Shown here in pieces: positions 27,019-36,604 of a stretch of DNA of 64,000 bases. The notes beneath the pieces were generated by a model, which was not told where the DNA came from, did not search any database, and was given only the letters and a program-made list of their open reading frames with translations. The translations under genes and the position numbers were made by a program. This stretch comes from Mucilaginibacter psychrotolerans (GTDB taxonomy: Bacteria; Bacteroidota; Bacteroidia; Sphingobacteriales; Sphingobacteriaceae). The stretch spans positions 1-64,000 of the forward strand of contig NZ_SOZE01000007.1 of the NCBI RefSeq assembly GCF_004519315.1. The letters are read 5' to 3'. Each line of letters begins with the position of its first letter. Position 1 is the first letter of the stretch.

Positions 27019-30000
27019 TTAAAAGCCTATCTGCACACCCAGGTTCACTACGCGCTGGTTGATGTAGGCATCGCCGGCGGTGTTGGTAGATATCTCGGGA
27101 TCCTGCTGGTACTTGTTGTAGTTATCCCAGGTGAACAGGTTGTATGCGCTTACATAAACGCGTGCGTTGTTAATTTTAAACGGCAACAGCTTGGTCGGAA
27201 GCTGGTAACCTATATCCACTGTTTTTAAACGGATGTAGTAGGCGTTTACCAGCCAGTAATCGCTGAAGTAAGCCGACGGACTGTTGATAGATGTTGGGTT
27301 GACACCCAACCTTGGGAAGTTGGCGGTAGCGGCGGTTGCAGGTGTCCAGCGTTCCTGGTGGATGGGCTGGAACTGGCTCTGGAACGGTTCGATACCCGTA
27401 CCTATTACTGCAAAGCTGTAATTAAACGATCCCTGGAAAAGCACACTTACGCTAAAGCCTTTGTATACGGCCTGTAACGATAAACCCAGGATAGTATTTG
27501 GCAGGTTTGGCTTGCCGATATTCCTTTTATCAAATACGTTGATGGTACCGTCGCCGTTCAGGTCCTCGTAGCGCAGGTCGCCTGGCTGCAGGGGTATGCC
27601 GTTATCGGGTACGGCAATCGGGTTGCCTGCATTGGAGCCATTATTCTTCGGGTCGGCTTTGTAGGCGGCAATCGCGGCGATATCAGCGGCAGTATAATAA
27701 CCCAAAAAGTGGTAGCCCTGCTGCTGACCAATTGGCCAACCGGTTTGTGCCAACCATGGATAAGCAGGCGCGGCTTCGTCTTTATCCAATATCTTGTTTT
27801 TGGCATACGAGAATACCAGGCCGGCATTGTACTGCACTTTGCCCGCGCTGCCATGGTAGCTGATGCTTCCGTCGAAACCCTGGTTTTGGGTGCGACCAAT
27901 ATTTACAGCCGGCAAACCTACGCCCAGTACCAATGGCACACTGCCCGGCGTGATGAGCTGGTTGTAGCGGATATCGTGGAAATAATCTATCGTTACCGAC
28001 ACCTTATCCCTCAGGAGGTTCATATCCAAACCTATATCGAGTTTTTTCGCGCGTTCCCAAACCACCTCATTGTTGCCTAATGAACCTTCATAAAGCGATA
28101 CATAGTTCTGTTGCGATTGGCCGAAATTATAGCCTCCGCCCCTGTTATACACCTGGTTGTACACATAACGGTTACCCGGTGCAGCATCAGAACCCACCAA
28201 ACCGTAGCTGGCCCGCAGCTTAAACAGGCTGAACACGGGCAGCGCTTTAGCAAAGAAACCTTCTTTTACCAGGTTGTAGCCCAAACTCACAGCCGGGAAA
28301 ATACCGAAGCGGTGATTGGCGGCAAAACGGTCGGTCCCGTTGTAGGCTACGTTGACATCCACCAGGTACTTTTGCTTATAATCGTACCCTACCCGGCCGG
28401 ATGTTCCCCTAAATTTCTGCGGAACGCCTACCAAATCGCCACTAAGGAATGGGTTAGCAAACAGCGTATTGGATGTTTGGTTGAACAAGGCAAGGGCTGT
28501 AATATGATGCGTATTGCTAAAGGTGCGGTCGTAATTCAGGTACACCTGCAGGTTATAGTTGTTGGTATTGATATCGGTATTACCGGTGAGCCCGTAGTTT
28601 TGGTAAACGTAGGTAGCACCCGGGCGTAGCGCATATTGATTAGTAACCGGGTCATAGTGGTAGGCCGGGATACCCTCGTTGAATATCTGCTTGGTAAATT
28701 GCTCCACGCTGGAGTAAGCTATGCGGCCGGTTAACGATAAACCATCGGTAATGGCATCCAGCTTTTGCGTAGCACCAAACAGGAAGTTGAAATCTGTACG
28801 GCGCGAGTGCTGGTAGCCGCCGGTAGCCAACCTGGCGTTCAGCGTAGGCAGGTGATCGGGGTTGAAGGACGAGTAAGCATAGCTATACGTGCCGTTCGGG
28901 TTGATGTATGGCGCGGTAAATGGCGTTTGTTTGGTAAAATTGTATATCTCGCCTACAGCATTCTGGTTGTAGGGCTGGTTCAAATCGCTGAAACGGGTGG
29001 TCACATCCAGGCGCAGATCAAGCGTTTTGTTCACGCGTAAATCCAGGTTCGAACGGAAGTTATACCTGCGGAAATAATAGTTGGTGTTTACCAGGGCCTG
29101 TGGGTCGGCAAAATCGCGCACCAAACCGTTCTGGTTTAGGGCACCACCGGATATAAAGTATTTTAACACATTGGTACCGCCTGATATATCCAGGTTGGTA
29201 TTGGCCTGGTAGCTTTGTTTCTTGAATATCTTATCGTACCAGTTCACATCCGGGTGGCCGTATGGGTCATCGCCGGTTTTGAAGTGGTTAAGGTCTGCCT
29301 GGGTAAAGCTCTGTGGTATGCCATCGTTCAGCTGTGCCTCATTTATCAGCGTAGCTGCATCGTAGGAGTTGAGGAACTTCGGCGTTTTGGTAGGCTGCGC
29401 CATGCCGCCCTCTACCCTTAAGTTTATCTTAGGCGTGCCGCTTTTGCCACGGCGGGTGGTTACTACCAATACACCGTTGGCACCTTTTATACCGTAGATA
29501 GCCGTGGTAGATGCGTCTTTTAATATCGAGATACTTTCAATTTCGTTTACGTTTATCTGCTGTAACTGATCGTAGTTGTATTCTATATCATCTACAATGA
29601 TGAGCGGTTTGTTACCATCCGAGTTTAAAGAGCTTACGCCACGGATGTAGAAGTCTGATGCATCCTTACCCGGCTGGCCCGAGCCTTGTTGCGAGAAGAA
29701 GCCCGGCAGCTTACCCGTAAGTGCGTTTTGCACGTTGGCGGTTGGCACGGTGCGTATTTCGCCTGCGGATATTGAACTTACTGCACCGGTGTTGGTGATA
29801 CGTTTACGTGTACCGTAGGCCACTACCGATACCTCATCCAAACCGTTTGTGCTGGTTTGCAGGATAACATCAAGCGGCTGGCCGTTGCGCACCTTTACCT
29901 CCTGGCTGATGTAGCCTATAAAGCGGATAACAACTACCCCGCTTTGCCCCTTGAGCGTAAGCGTGAACTTGCCGTTAACATCGGTAATGACACCGTTGGT

Positions 30001-30144
30001 GGTCATCCCCTTTTCAACTACCGATACGCCCGGCAACGCGCCCGATATATCGCGCACCTTGCCCGTAACAGTTGTGTTTTGAGCATACAAAGCCACCGGA
30101 AGCAATGTTAGTATGATTTGAAAGAAAAGTATTATTTTTCTCAT
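27019..30144 (-). CDS. SusC-family TonB-linked transporter, PUL copy B
   Basis: A 1041-residue barrel with signal peptide ending ALYAQ. A carboxypeptidase-regulatory-like domain (TVTGKVRDISGALPGVSVVEKG) is followed by the plug with VSVVAYGTRKRITNTGAVSS, the ligand-gating hallmark LIIVDDIEYN and SISILKDASTTAIYGIKGANGV, and the beta-barrel ending VNLGVQIGF. It is the most canonical of the three SusC proteins in the window. The SusD gene at 30183 lies 38 bp upstream, in SusD-then-SusC order, opposite to the usual arrangement. It should import an oligosaccharide released by surface enzymes of the locus. Confidence 0.93.
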   Translation of the reverse strand: MRKIILFFQIILTLLPVALYAQNTTVTGKVRDISGALPGVSVVEKGMTTNGVITDVNGKFTLTLKGQSGVVVIRFIGYISQEVKVRNGQPLDVILQTSTNGLDEVSVVAYGTRKRITNTGAVSSISAGEIRTVPTANVQNALTGKLPGFFSQQGSGQPGKDASDFYIRGVSSLNSDGNKPLIIVDDIEYNYDQLQQINVNEIESISILKDASTTAIYGIKGANGVLVVTTRRGKSGTPKINLRVEGGMAQPTKTPKFLNSYDAATLINEAQLNDGIPQSFTQADLNHFKTGDDPYGHPDVNWYDKIFKKQSYQANTNLDISGGTNVLKYFISGGALNQNGLVRDFADPQALVNTNYYFRRYNFRSNLDLRVNKTLDLRLDVTTRFSDLNQPYNQNAVGEIYNFTKQTPFTAPYINPNGTYSYAYSSFNPDHLPTLNARLATGGYQHSRRTDFNFLFGATQKLDAITDGLSLTGRIAYSSVEQFTKQIFNEGIPAYHYDPVTNQYALRPGATYVYQNYGLTGNTDINTNNYNLQVYLNYDRTFSNTHHITALALFNQTSNTLFANPFLSGDLVGVPQKFRGTSGRVGYDYKQKYLVDVNVAYNGTDRFAANHRFGIFPAVSLGYNLVKEGFFAKALPVFSLFKLRASYGLVGSDAAPGNRYVYNQVYNRGGGYNFGQSQQNYVSLYEGSLGNNEVVWERAKKLDIGLDMNLLRDKVSVTIDYFHDIRYNQLITPGSVPLVLGVGLPAVNIGRTQNQGFDGSISYHGSAGKVQYNAGLVFSYAKNKILDKDEAAPAYPWLAQTGWPIGQQQGYHFLGYYTAADIAAIAAYKADPKNNGSNAGNPIAVPDNGIPLQPGDLRYEDLNGDGTINVFDKRNIGKPNLPNTILGLSLQAVYKGFSVSVLFQGSFNYSFAVIGTGIEPFQSQFQPIHQERWTPATAATANFPRLGVNPTSINSPSAYFSDYWLVNAYYIRLKTVDIGYQLPTKLLPFKINNARVYVSAYNLFTWDNYNKYQQDPEISTNTAGDAYINQRVVNLGVQIGF

Positions 30145-30182
30145 AGCTGCTTAATTAATTGGTTTAATTGATCTTTCAGGTA

Positions 30183-31898
30183 TTACCATCCGGGGTTTTG
30201 TTTCATATTCGGGTTCTTCTGCACCTCATCATAAGGTATAGGGTACAGGTACATCTTTGGCGATACGAACCGGGTGGCAAGCACATTTACCTGGTTATAA
30301 TTCAGGCTGGTGCCCACTTTGGTTATGCTTATGCCGGTGCGTGGCTGGTTCATCAGGTTTTCGGCAATCTTCCAGCGGCGGATATCCCAGTAGCGGCTCT
30401 CTTCAAAGGCAAACTCTATGCGCCTTTCGTTTTGGATGGTGGCGCGCATTTCCTCTTTGGTCATGCCTGCTTTTAAGCCGTAAAGGCTGCCTGTGCCTGC
30501 TGCCAGGCCTGCGCGTTTGCGTATGCTTATCAAAGCGTTGTACACTTCGGGCGTTGCGCCTGCTGCCTCGTTCTGCGCTTCTGCATATCCTAAAACCATA
30601 TCTGCATAGCGCAGGATGATCCAGTCTGCACTGTGCGAGCTGTAGGTGCCGGTAGTTTCGAAGTTGCCCATAAACTTGCGCATATAGTAACCTGTTTTGG
30701 TTTGCTGCAGCACGCCATTGGGCTTGCTCTGGCCACCTTCGTAGGTTTGGATAGAGGTATTGAGCCACTGCGCGCCGTTGTAAATAACGTTGTAGGTAAG
30801 GCGCGGGTCGCGGTTGGCGTATGGGTTGTTTACGTCGTAGCCCGATGCTGCATCGGTTATGGGCAAACCGTTATTCATCGGGAAAGCATCAACCAATTGC
30901 TGGGTTGGGCTGGTTTGGCCCTTGCCTGTTGCACCGGTAAAGCCAATAGGACCGTTAGCGGTTTCGATGCTGTTGTTATTGCCAACCTGGCGGAAAAACA
31001 ATATCTCGGGGTTATACTGGGTGATAAAAACATCTTTGTAATTATCCAGTAGCGCATATTTGCCCAGGTCCATTACATCTTTGCAGGCAGCAGCAGCGGC
31101 GGCCCAACGTCCGGCATCAGCAGATGCATAGCCGGTAAGCGGGTTACTGCCATCAATATTGCCGCCGTTGAAAAGCGGGCTTGCCGCATAAAGCAGCACT
31201 TTTGCTTTCAGGGCCATGGCTGCGCCTTTGGTAGCGCGGTGGCTATCAGCCTCGGGGCTGGCCGGGTTGGTAAGCGGATAGGCGTATAACGAGCCTTGTA
31301 TGGCATCGCATTCGCTAACGATGTATTTTACGCACCCATCAAACGAATTGCGCGGCAACGATACATCATCGGTAATAGTCAATACCTTATCACCCATTAG
31401 CGGTACGCCGCCATAACGCTTGATCAGTTCGAAGTAGAAGTAGGCCCGCAGGAAACGCGCCTCGGCCTTCCACACAAATTTTTGCGATTTGCCGTTATAC
31501 TGGGCCAAAACCGGCACCACATCAATATTGTTCACAAACTCGTTTGCCTGGCGTATGCCGGCGTAGTACGTGCCCCACAAATTCTCGTCGGTAGGCACGG
31601 TATAGGAGTTGTATGATGCTGTAGAAAGTATAGTAGCTACATTGCTTGGCCCCGATGCCGATGATATGGCATCGTCGCTGGCGGCATCCAGGTAATCGCC
31701 ACCTACGCGGTTGTGGCCATTCTTCATTACAGAATAGATGCCATACAGATAATGCTGCGCGTTTACGCCCGCCGAATCCTTGCTATCGAAGATCTTATCG
31801 ATACCTACCTTATCCACCGGGAACTGCTCATATTTTTTGCAGCCGGCAATGGCCAGTATCAGTATCAGCGCCGCTATAATATTTTGATGATTTTTCAT
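30183..31898 (-). CDS. SusD-family glycan-binding lipoprotein, PUL copy B
   Basis: A 571-residue outer-membrane lipoprotein from the ATG at 31898, chosen because the signal peptide MKNHQNIIAALILILAIAGC begins there. Cys20 is the lipidation site. The TPR-like helical body includes AEARFLRAYFYFELIKRYGGVP, and the C-terminal signature reads ERRIEFAFEESRYWDIRRWK, ending in QNPGW. It lies between two SusC genes with gaps of 27 and 38 bp, so it could pair with either one. Expected role: bind the glycan on the surface and hand it to the SusC channel. Confidence 0.92.
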   Translation of the reverse strand: MKNHQNIIAALILILAIAGCKKYEQFPVDKVGIDKIFDSKDSAGVNAQHYLYGIYSVMKNGHNRVGGDYLDAASDDAISSASGPSNVATILSTASYNSYTVPTDENLWGTYYAGIRQANEFVNNIDVVPVLAQYNGKSQKFVWKAEARFLRAYFYFELIKRYGGVPLMGDKVLTITDDVSLPRNSFDGCVKYIVSECDAIQGSLYAYPLTNPASPEADSHRATKGAAMALKAKVLLYAASPLFNGGNIDGSNPLTGYASADAGRWAAAAAACKDVMDLGKYALLDNYKDVFITQYNPEILFFRQVGNNNSIETANGPIGFTGATGKGQTSPTQQLVDAFPMNNGLPITDAASGYDVNNPYANRDPRLTYNVIYNGAQWLNTSIQTYEGGQSKPNGVLQQTKTGYYMRKFMGNFETTGTYSSHSADWIILRYADMVLGYAEAQNEAAGATPEVYNALISIRKRAGLAAGTGSLYGLKAGMTKEEMRATIQNERRIEFAFEESRYWDIRRWKIAENLMNQPRTGISITKVGTSLNYNQVNVLATRFVSPKMYLYPIPYDEVQKNPNMKQNPGW

Positions 31899-31925
31899 GA
31901 TCGTATTTTTTATGATGACCAATAA

Positions 31926-34900
31926 TTAAAGCTTAACGGTAAACCCTGCGTTCACTACCCTTTGTATGGGGTATGCCCCGTTGCTCACTTCCGGATCGAT
32001 GCCTTTATAGCCATAAAACGTTACTAAATTCTCGCCATTGGCAAACAACCTTACGCCCTGCAGCCTTAATTTCTTCACCCAGCTAAAAGGCAGGTCGTAG
32101 CTTATCTGCGCATTCTTCAGCCTGATGTAATCGCCCGAGCGTACATACAGGCTGCTGTAAGCCGTGTTGTTGGCGTTGCCTGTGGTTAAGCGTGGCAGCG
32201 TTGCGGTTGCGGCGGTTTCGGGTGTCCAACGGCCGGTGAGGTTATCATAACCCTGACCTGCGTAGGTTAGCCCCAGAAAACCGATACCTGCAAAACCGTT
32301 AACCATGGCGTTATCAAACAGGAACTGCCTGTTCTTTACACCCTGAATGAGCATACTGAAACCGAAACCTTTGTAGTTGAAGCCCAGTGATGAACCGTAA
32401 AAAATAAGCGCCTTGCTACCGCCGATATTGGTGATATCGAATTGGTTAATGATACCGTCGCTATTCAAATCGGCGTATTTCACGTCGCCTGCCTGGGCGG
32501 TGTAACCTGTAGTAGTTGCACTGGTGGCGGCTTCCTGTGCGTTGGCAAAAAAGCCAAGTGCCTGGTAACCGTAAATAGCATTTGTTGATTGGCCGGTATG
32601 GCGCAGCCATGGGTAAGGAGTTGGGGTTTCGTCGCTAAATACGTTTTTAGATTGTTGTATAGAGGCGTTGCCCGATATAAAGTAATTAAAGTTGTTGATG
32701 TTGTTTTGATAAGTAAGCGTAAGCTCGGTACCGGTATTCAGCACGATGCCGATGTTCTCTGCCGTGTAAGGCGTACCCAGCAGCAGTATGTTGCGTCCGC
32801 GTATCTGCAGCAGGTCTTTATAACGATCGTGGTAGTAATCGGCAGCAATGCTTAAATGATTATTGAACAGCGCGATGTCTGCGCCGACATCGATCTTGTC
32901 GGCTTTTTCCCAACTGATGAGCGGGTTGGCCAGCGCATTGGCAAAAATACCCTGCACATCGCTGCGGCTGGTACCGGTGCTGTATTGGTAGCCATTTGGC
33001 GAGCTGTAGGTTTGGATAAAGTTATAGTAGCCAAAGTTATCAACGTTGCCATTACCGGTGAGGCCATAGGTGGCGCGCCATTTCCATGAGGTAATAAAGC
33101 TCAGGTTATCTTTAATGAAATCTTCTTTACCCATTTGCCAGCCCAGGCCGCCTGCGTAAAACACGCCAAACTGCCTGCCCGGCGCATACCTGCTGTAGCC
33201 GCTGCGGTTTACCGCGCCCTCTACAAAGTATTTGCCATCGTAGCTGTAGCCTGCTTTAAGGGCCTCATTGGTGGTGGTGGCCGTTAAATCGAAGTTGAGG
33301 TTCATGCTTCGGGTATCGTAGAGCAACTTACCGGTAAAGTTGTGCTTGCCAAAGGTCCTGTCGTAATTCAAGGCCAGCTGGCCGTAAAAATAGCGTGCGC
33401 TGGATAAGCTGTTAAAGTTATTCACCTGCGACGATGGCGAACCCACGCCCGCATAAGTATTATCGGGCTTTATTAAAAACGTATTGTTTTGCAGCGACCT
33501 GTTCAGCAAGCTTTGCGATGACAGCGCCAGGTTGCCCATGGCTTTACCCGATAAACCTTTAGTAACGCTGCTCATATCGTAAGTAAGATCAAGGTTGGCT
33601 AGTACATCGTTGCTATTGGTGCGCATGTAACCCGAGTATTCGGTTTGGGCCAACAAGTTGTTGTTATAAGTAGTGGTACCCGCAAAAGAACCATCGGGAT
33701 TACGCACGGGGTAAGCATTATTTGGCGTAGAATACAAATTGCTCAGGATATTATTATACCCCGCACCCGGCTGCGTTGCCGACTGGATGCGGCCGAACAT
33801 CTGCAGATCTACCACTAATTTCTTGGTTACATTCACTGTTAAATCTGTATTGATGATGTAGCGGTTAAGGTTGAGGTTGGTGTTATAGGGTACATCTGAT
33901 GCGGTCTTGAACATACCATCCTGGCTAAGGTAATTAAGCGATACGCTGTAGCGGGCAATGTTGTTGCCACCGTTCACGTTAAGCTTATAGCTGGTCATGA
34001 GCGAGTTTTTGCGGAGGATGGTGTTGTACCAGTTTACATCCGGGTGACGTGTTGGGTCACTGCCGTCGCGGTAAGTGGCAAAATCGGCTGCACTATAAAT
34101 CGGCAGCTTGCCATCGTTCTGCAAAGCTTCATTATACAAATAAGCGTATTGGTAAGCAGGCAGCGGGTTAGGTAAGCCCAGCGGTGTTTGCGATGCAGTT
34201 TGCGCGGTGAAGGATATCCTTGGAGCGCCGGCCTGCGCACGTTTGGTAGTGATCAATATCACTCCGCGCGAGCTGTTTTGGCCCAGCAGGATGCTTGACA
34301 AGCCATCTTTTAAAACCGATACCGATTCGATGCTTTCCGGGTCGAGCGAGGAAATCTCACGTTGTACCCCATCTATAATCGTTATAGGTGCCTGTCCGCG
34401 CAGCGATACAAAAAACTCGGTATTATCATTTGCCTGGTAGTTGTTGTGCAGTACTACGTTGCCAATAAAATCAGCCTGCGTTTGCCCGGTAGTTTGCGGG
34501 TTATTAAAGCCGCTGCGCTGCTGGGTGTATAAACCGGCCAGTTGCCCCGGCAAAGCGTAGGTATAAAGCGACGCTGGTGTACTGGCCAATTGATTGGTGT
34601 ATATGGTTGATACTGCACCGAGGTTCTTATCCGCGTCGGCAGTGCCATACAGTACATTTATTTTGGCAGGGGCTTTAATGTAGGTATCTATCAGCCTTAT
34701 GGTAAGGTCGATACCTTTAAAACGAGCCTCGCGTACATTGTAGTTCGCGGCTTTGAATACCAGCGTGCTGCCCGCAGCGGCGTTCAGCTCAAAGCGGCCA
34801 CTTTTATCGGTGCTGGCGGTATCTGCCTTGCCCTTTACGGCAACTTTTACGCCCTTTAGCGGGTTGCCGTACTCATCAAGCACAAGCCCGCCGGCCATAC

Positions 34901-35018
34901 CCGGGCGGGTACCAACCCTGGCGGTGGTATCCTGCTGCATAGCGCGACCGGTTGTAGCCAGCGCCAGCATCAGTATTACCAAAGCCGTAAAATATTTATT
35001 TAAGTAGCAATTAGCCAT
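31926..35018 (-). CDS. SusC-family TonB-linked transporter, PUL copy A
   Basis: A 1030-residue barrel from the ATG at 35018. The open frame extends to 35162, but that would overlap the upstream gene and delay the signal peptide (MANCYLNKYFTALVILMLALATTGRAM). It has a short regulatory-like domain (GGLVLDEYGNPLKGVKVAVKG), a plug with TIIDGVQREISSLDPESIESVSVLKDGLSS, and a barrel ending GFTVKL. Relative to copy B the plug lacks the usual AYGxRGANGV wording and has LLGQNSSRGVILI. It is preceded by DUF4961 and followed by SusD-B. Such atypical SusC proteins often work with DUF4961/DUF5004 lipoproteins. Confidence 0.9.
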   Translation of the reverse strand: MANCYLNKYFTALVILMLALATTGRAMQQDTTARVGTRPGMAGGLVLDEYGNPLKGVKVAVKGKADTASTDKSGRFELNAAAGSTLVFKAANYNVREARFKGIDLTIRLIDTYIKAPAKINVLYGTADADKNLGAVSTIYTNQLASTPASLYTYALPGQLAGLYTQQRSGFNNPQTTGQTQADFIGNVVLHNNYQANDNTEFFVSLRGQAPITIIDGVQREISSLDPESIESVSVLKDGLSSILLGQNSSRGVILITTKRAQAGAPRISFTAQTASQTPLGLPNPLPAYQYAYLYNEALQNDGKLPIYSAADFATYRDGSDPTRHPDVNWYNTILRKNSLMTSYKLNVNGGNNIARYSVSLNYLSQDGMFKTASDVPYNTNLNLNRYIINTDLTVNVTKKLVVDLQMFGRIQSATQPGAGYNNILSNLYSTPNNAYPVRNPDGSFAGTTTYNNNLLAQTEYSGYMRTNSNDVLANLDLTYDMSSVTKGLSGKAMGNLALSSQSLLNRSLQNNTFLIKPDNTYAGVGSPSSQVNNFNSLSSARYFYGQLALNYDRTFGKHNFTGKLLYDTRSMNLNFDLTATTTNEALKAGYSYDGKYFVEGAVNRSGYSRYAPGRQFGVFYAGGLGWQMGKEDFIKDNLSFITSWKWRATYGLTGNGNVDNFGYYNFIQTYSSPNGYQYSTGTSRSDVQGIFANALANPLISWEKADKIDVGADIALFNNHLSIAADYYHDRYKDLLQIRGRNILLLGTPYTAENIGIVLNTGTELTLTYQNNINNFNYFISGNASIQQSKNVFSDETPTPYPWLRHTGQSTNAIYGYQALGFFANAQEAATSATTTGYTAQAGDVKYADLNSDGIINQFDITNIGGSKALIFYGSSLGFNYKGFGFSMLIQGVKNRQFLFDNAMVNGFAGIGFLGLTYAGQGYDNLTGRWTPETAATATLPRLTTGNANNTAYSSLYVRSGDYIRLKNAQISYDLPFSWVKKLRLQGVRLFANGENLVTFYGYKGIDPEVSNGAYPIQRVVNAGFTVKL

Positions 35019-35115
35019 TGTATAAAGTTTAAATTGTTGGCAAAAAATATAATATGGTTTAAGCCCGGGCACACTATGGTCTTTGATAGGGCCCAAGGCT
35101 ATGGTCAAAAACTGG

Positions 35116-36117
35116 TTATCCGCATTTAAATGTGTAAACAAATGGCGCATCGGTATTACCATAGCCTACCCTACTGGTACCTGCTTTGTTGGTAATATGG
35201 TATTCCATCTTTATTATCGTCTGCGCATCTGTAGTGTTGAAAAAAGCCTTCGGCCAAAAGGTTATCTGGTACCTTTTGCTGGTAGCCGTGGTTTGCTTCA
35301 TGAGCGTTTTAGCCGTTTGCTCGCACACTACTATGGTTTTGCCGTCGCTGGTGTAAGCGGTTGCGCACAGGTAAACTTCTGGCTCTGCACTTACCGGGGT
35401 ATTTACCACCGCACCATCAAAAGTTAGCGTTACAATATCGTTATCCAGTGATTTTGGTGGATCTAAAACGGTTAGCTGCGGGTTGCAAAAATCTATCAGG
35501 TCGCCGGTACCGCCGGTTACTTCAAAGCAATCGGTACTTTTTTGGCTGTAGTAGGTACCAAACTGGTCGCTGGTGAGGCCGTTGCCGGTATCAGTAATGG
35601 CATAGCCAATTTTAACCAGGGTGTTGTTGCCATCGGCACCAACTTTCATCTTGATGTGCAGGTCGCCGGTAATGGTGTGGCCACCCTCGTGGGCGTAAGG
35701 CTTATCGGTTTGGAAAACTACCCATTCCATATCATCTATCAGGTTGCCGGCCAGGCCAAAAGTGCGTTTCATGTAAGCCGACCAGGTTAGGCCACCGCCT
35801 TTGGTAGGCAAAGAACCATCGGGAATAAGGCTCATGGTACCATCGCCCTGGGGGCTGGTGTAGGTAATGGTGGTATTTTGAGCTATTTTCCATCCTTTTG
35901 GTACCAGTATGCCCAGCACCAGGTAATCGGGGCCGCCGTTACCGGCAGTGGGTATATTAACATGCACCGTAACAGGCAGTATATCGCCCGCCTTGGCAGT
36001 AGAGGGTTGGTCTATCCCGGCAATCTCCTCGCCGCAGCAGGCCAGTGCAATGCCTATGATCAGGCAGGCGCACATCCTCCATAAATTCTTGCCTTTTATA
36101 TGTAAATATTGTCTCAT
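35116..36117 (-). CDS. DUF4961-like surface lipoprotein
   Basis: A 333-residue lipoprotein with signal ending IALACC. The sequence is beta-rich with Ig-like or fibronectin-like character: AKAGDILPVTVHVNIPT, YLVLGILVPKGWKI, MEWVVFQTDKPYAHEGG and FFNTTDAQTIIKMEYHITNKAG. I believe it matches DUF4961, a family seen in Bacteroidota polysaccharide loci next to SusD genes; function is unknown, and a surface glycan-binding role is the usual guess. It sits between DUF5004 (31 bp) and SusC-A (97 bp), so it belongs to the same operon. Confidence 0.75.
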   Translation of the reverse strand: MRQYLHIKGKNLWRMCACLIIGIALACCGEEIAGIDQPSTAKAGDILPVTVHVNIPTAGNGGPDYLVLGILVPKGWKIAQNTTITYTSPQGDGTMSLIPDGSLPTKGGGLTWSAYMKRTFGLAGNLIDDMEWVVFQTDKPYAHEGGHTITGDLHIKMKVGADGNNTLVKIGYAITDTGNGLTSDQFGTYYSQKSTDCFEVTGGTGDLIDFCNPQLTVLDPPKSLDNDIVTLTFDGAVVNTPVSAEPEVYLCATAYTSDGKTIVVCEQTAKTLMKQTTATSKRYQITFWPKAFFNTTDAQTIIKMEYHITNKAGTSRVGYGNTDAPFVYTFKCG

Positions 36118-36148
36118 AATCTCTCTTTATTCGGTTGAAGGCGGTTGG

Positions 36149-36586
36149 TTAATTGGTTTTTTGGAGCACGTACACGTACGAATTATTGGCGCAGCCCGGG
36201 CTAAAGGTTAAGCTTAATTGCCTTTTACCATTCACTATAGGGTAGGTAAATGCAGTGGCTACGGGTGTTTTGCCGGCGGCTGTAAAGGTGATTTTGTACG
36301 GATACTCCGGGTCGTCTAACGCGAAGGTGCCATCCTGCTCTACCAGGAAAGGCATCTTGTTTACCAAGGCATAGCCGGTTGAGGTAAAGTTTATCTTAAA
36401 CCCACTAAAATCAATAATAGCCGTTAAATCGGTACCGTTGCGGGTAGCCTTTATCACCTGCCAGCTGCCGGTAATATCTTTTAAAGCTTCTTTCTGCGGC
36501 AGTACCTTTTCGGTTTTGCAGGCTGTAGCCAATACGGCAACCATCATCACCAGCAGCAGCGTTTTTATTTGGTATATCCTTTTCAT
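36149..36586 (-). CDS. DUF5004-like small lipoprotein
   Basis: A 145-residue lipoprotein; the signal ends VLATAC with Cys near residue 23. The core DITGSWQVIKATRNGTDLT is lipocalin-like (G-x-W), and the rest is beta-rich, as in DUF5004 proteins of Bacteroidota uptake loci. It follows SusD-A by 18 bp and precedes DUF4961 by 31 bp. Function unknown; it may be an accessory surface binding protein. Confidence 0.75.
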   Translation of the reverse strand: MKRIYQIKTLLLVMMVAVLATACKTEKVLPQKEALKDITGSWQVIKATRNGTDLTAIIDFSGFKINFTSTGYALVNKMPFLVEQDGTFALDDPEYPYKITFTAAGKTPVATAFTYPIVNGKRQLSLTFSPGCANNSYVYVLQKTN

Positions 36587-36604
36587 ATAATCTTTTGATG
36601 CTTA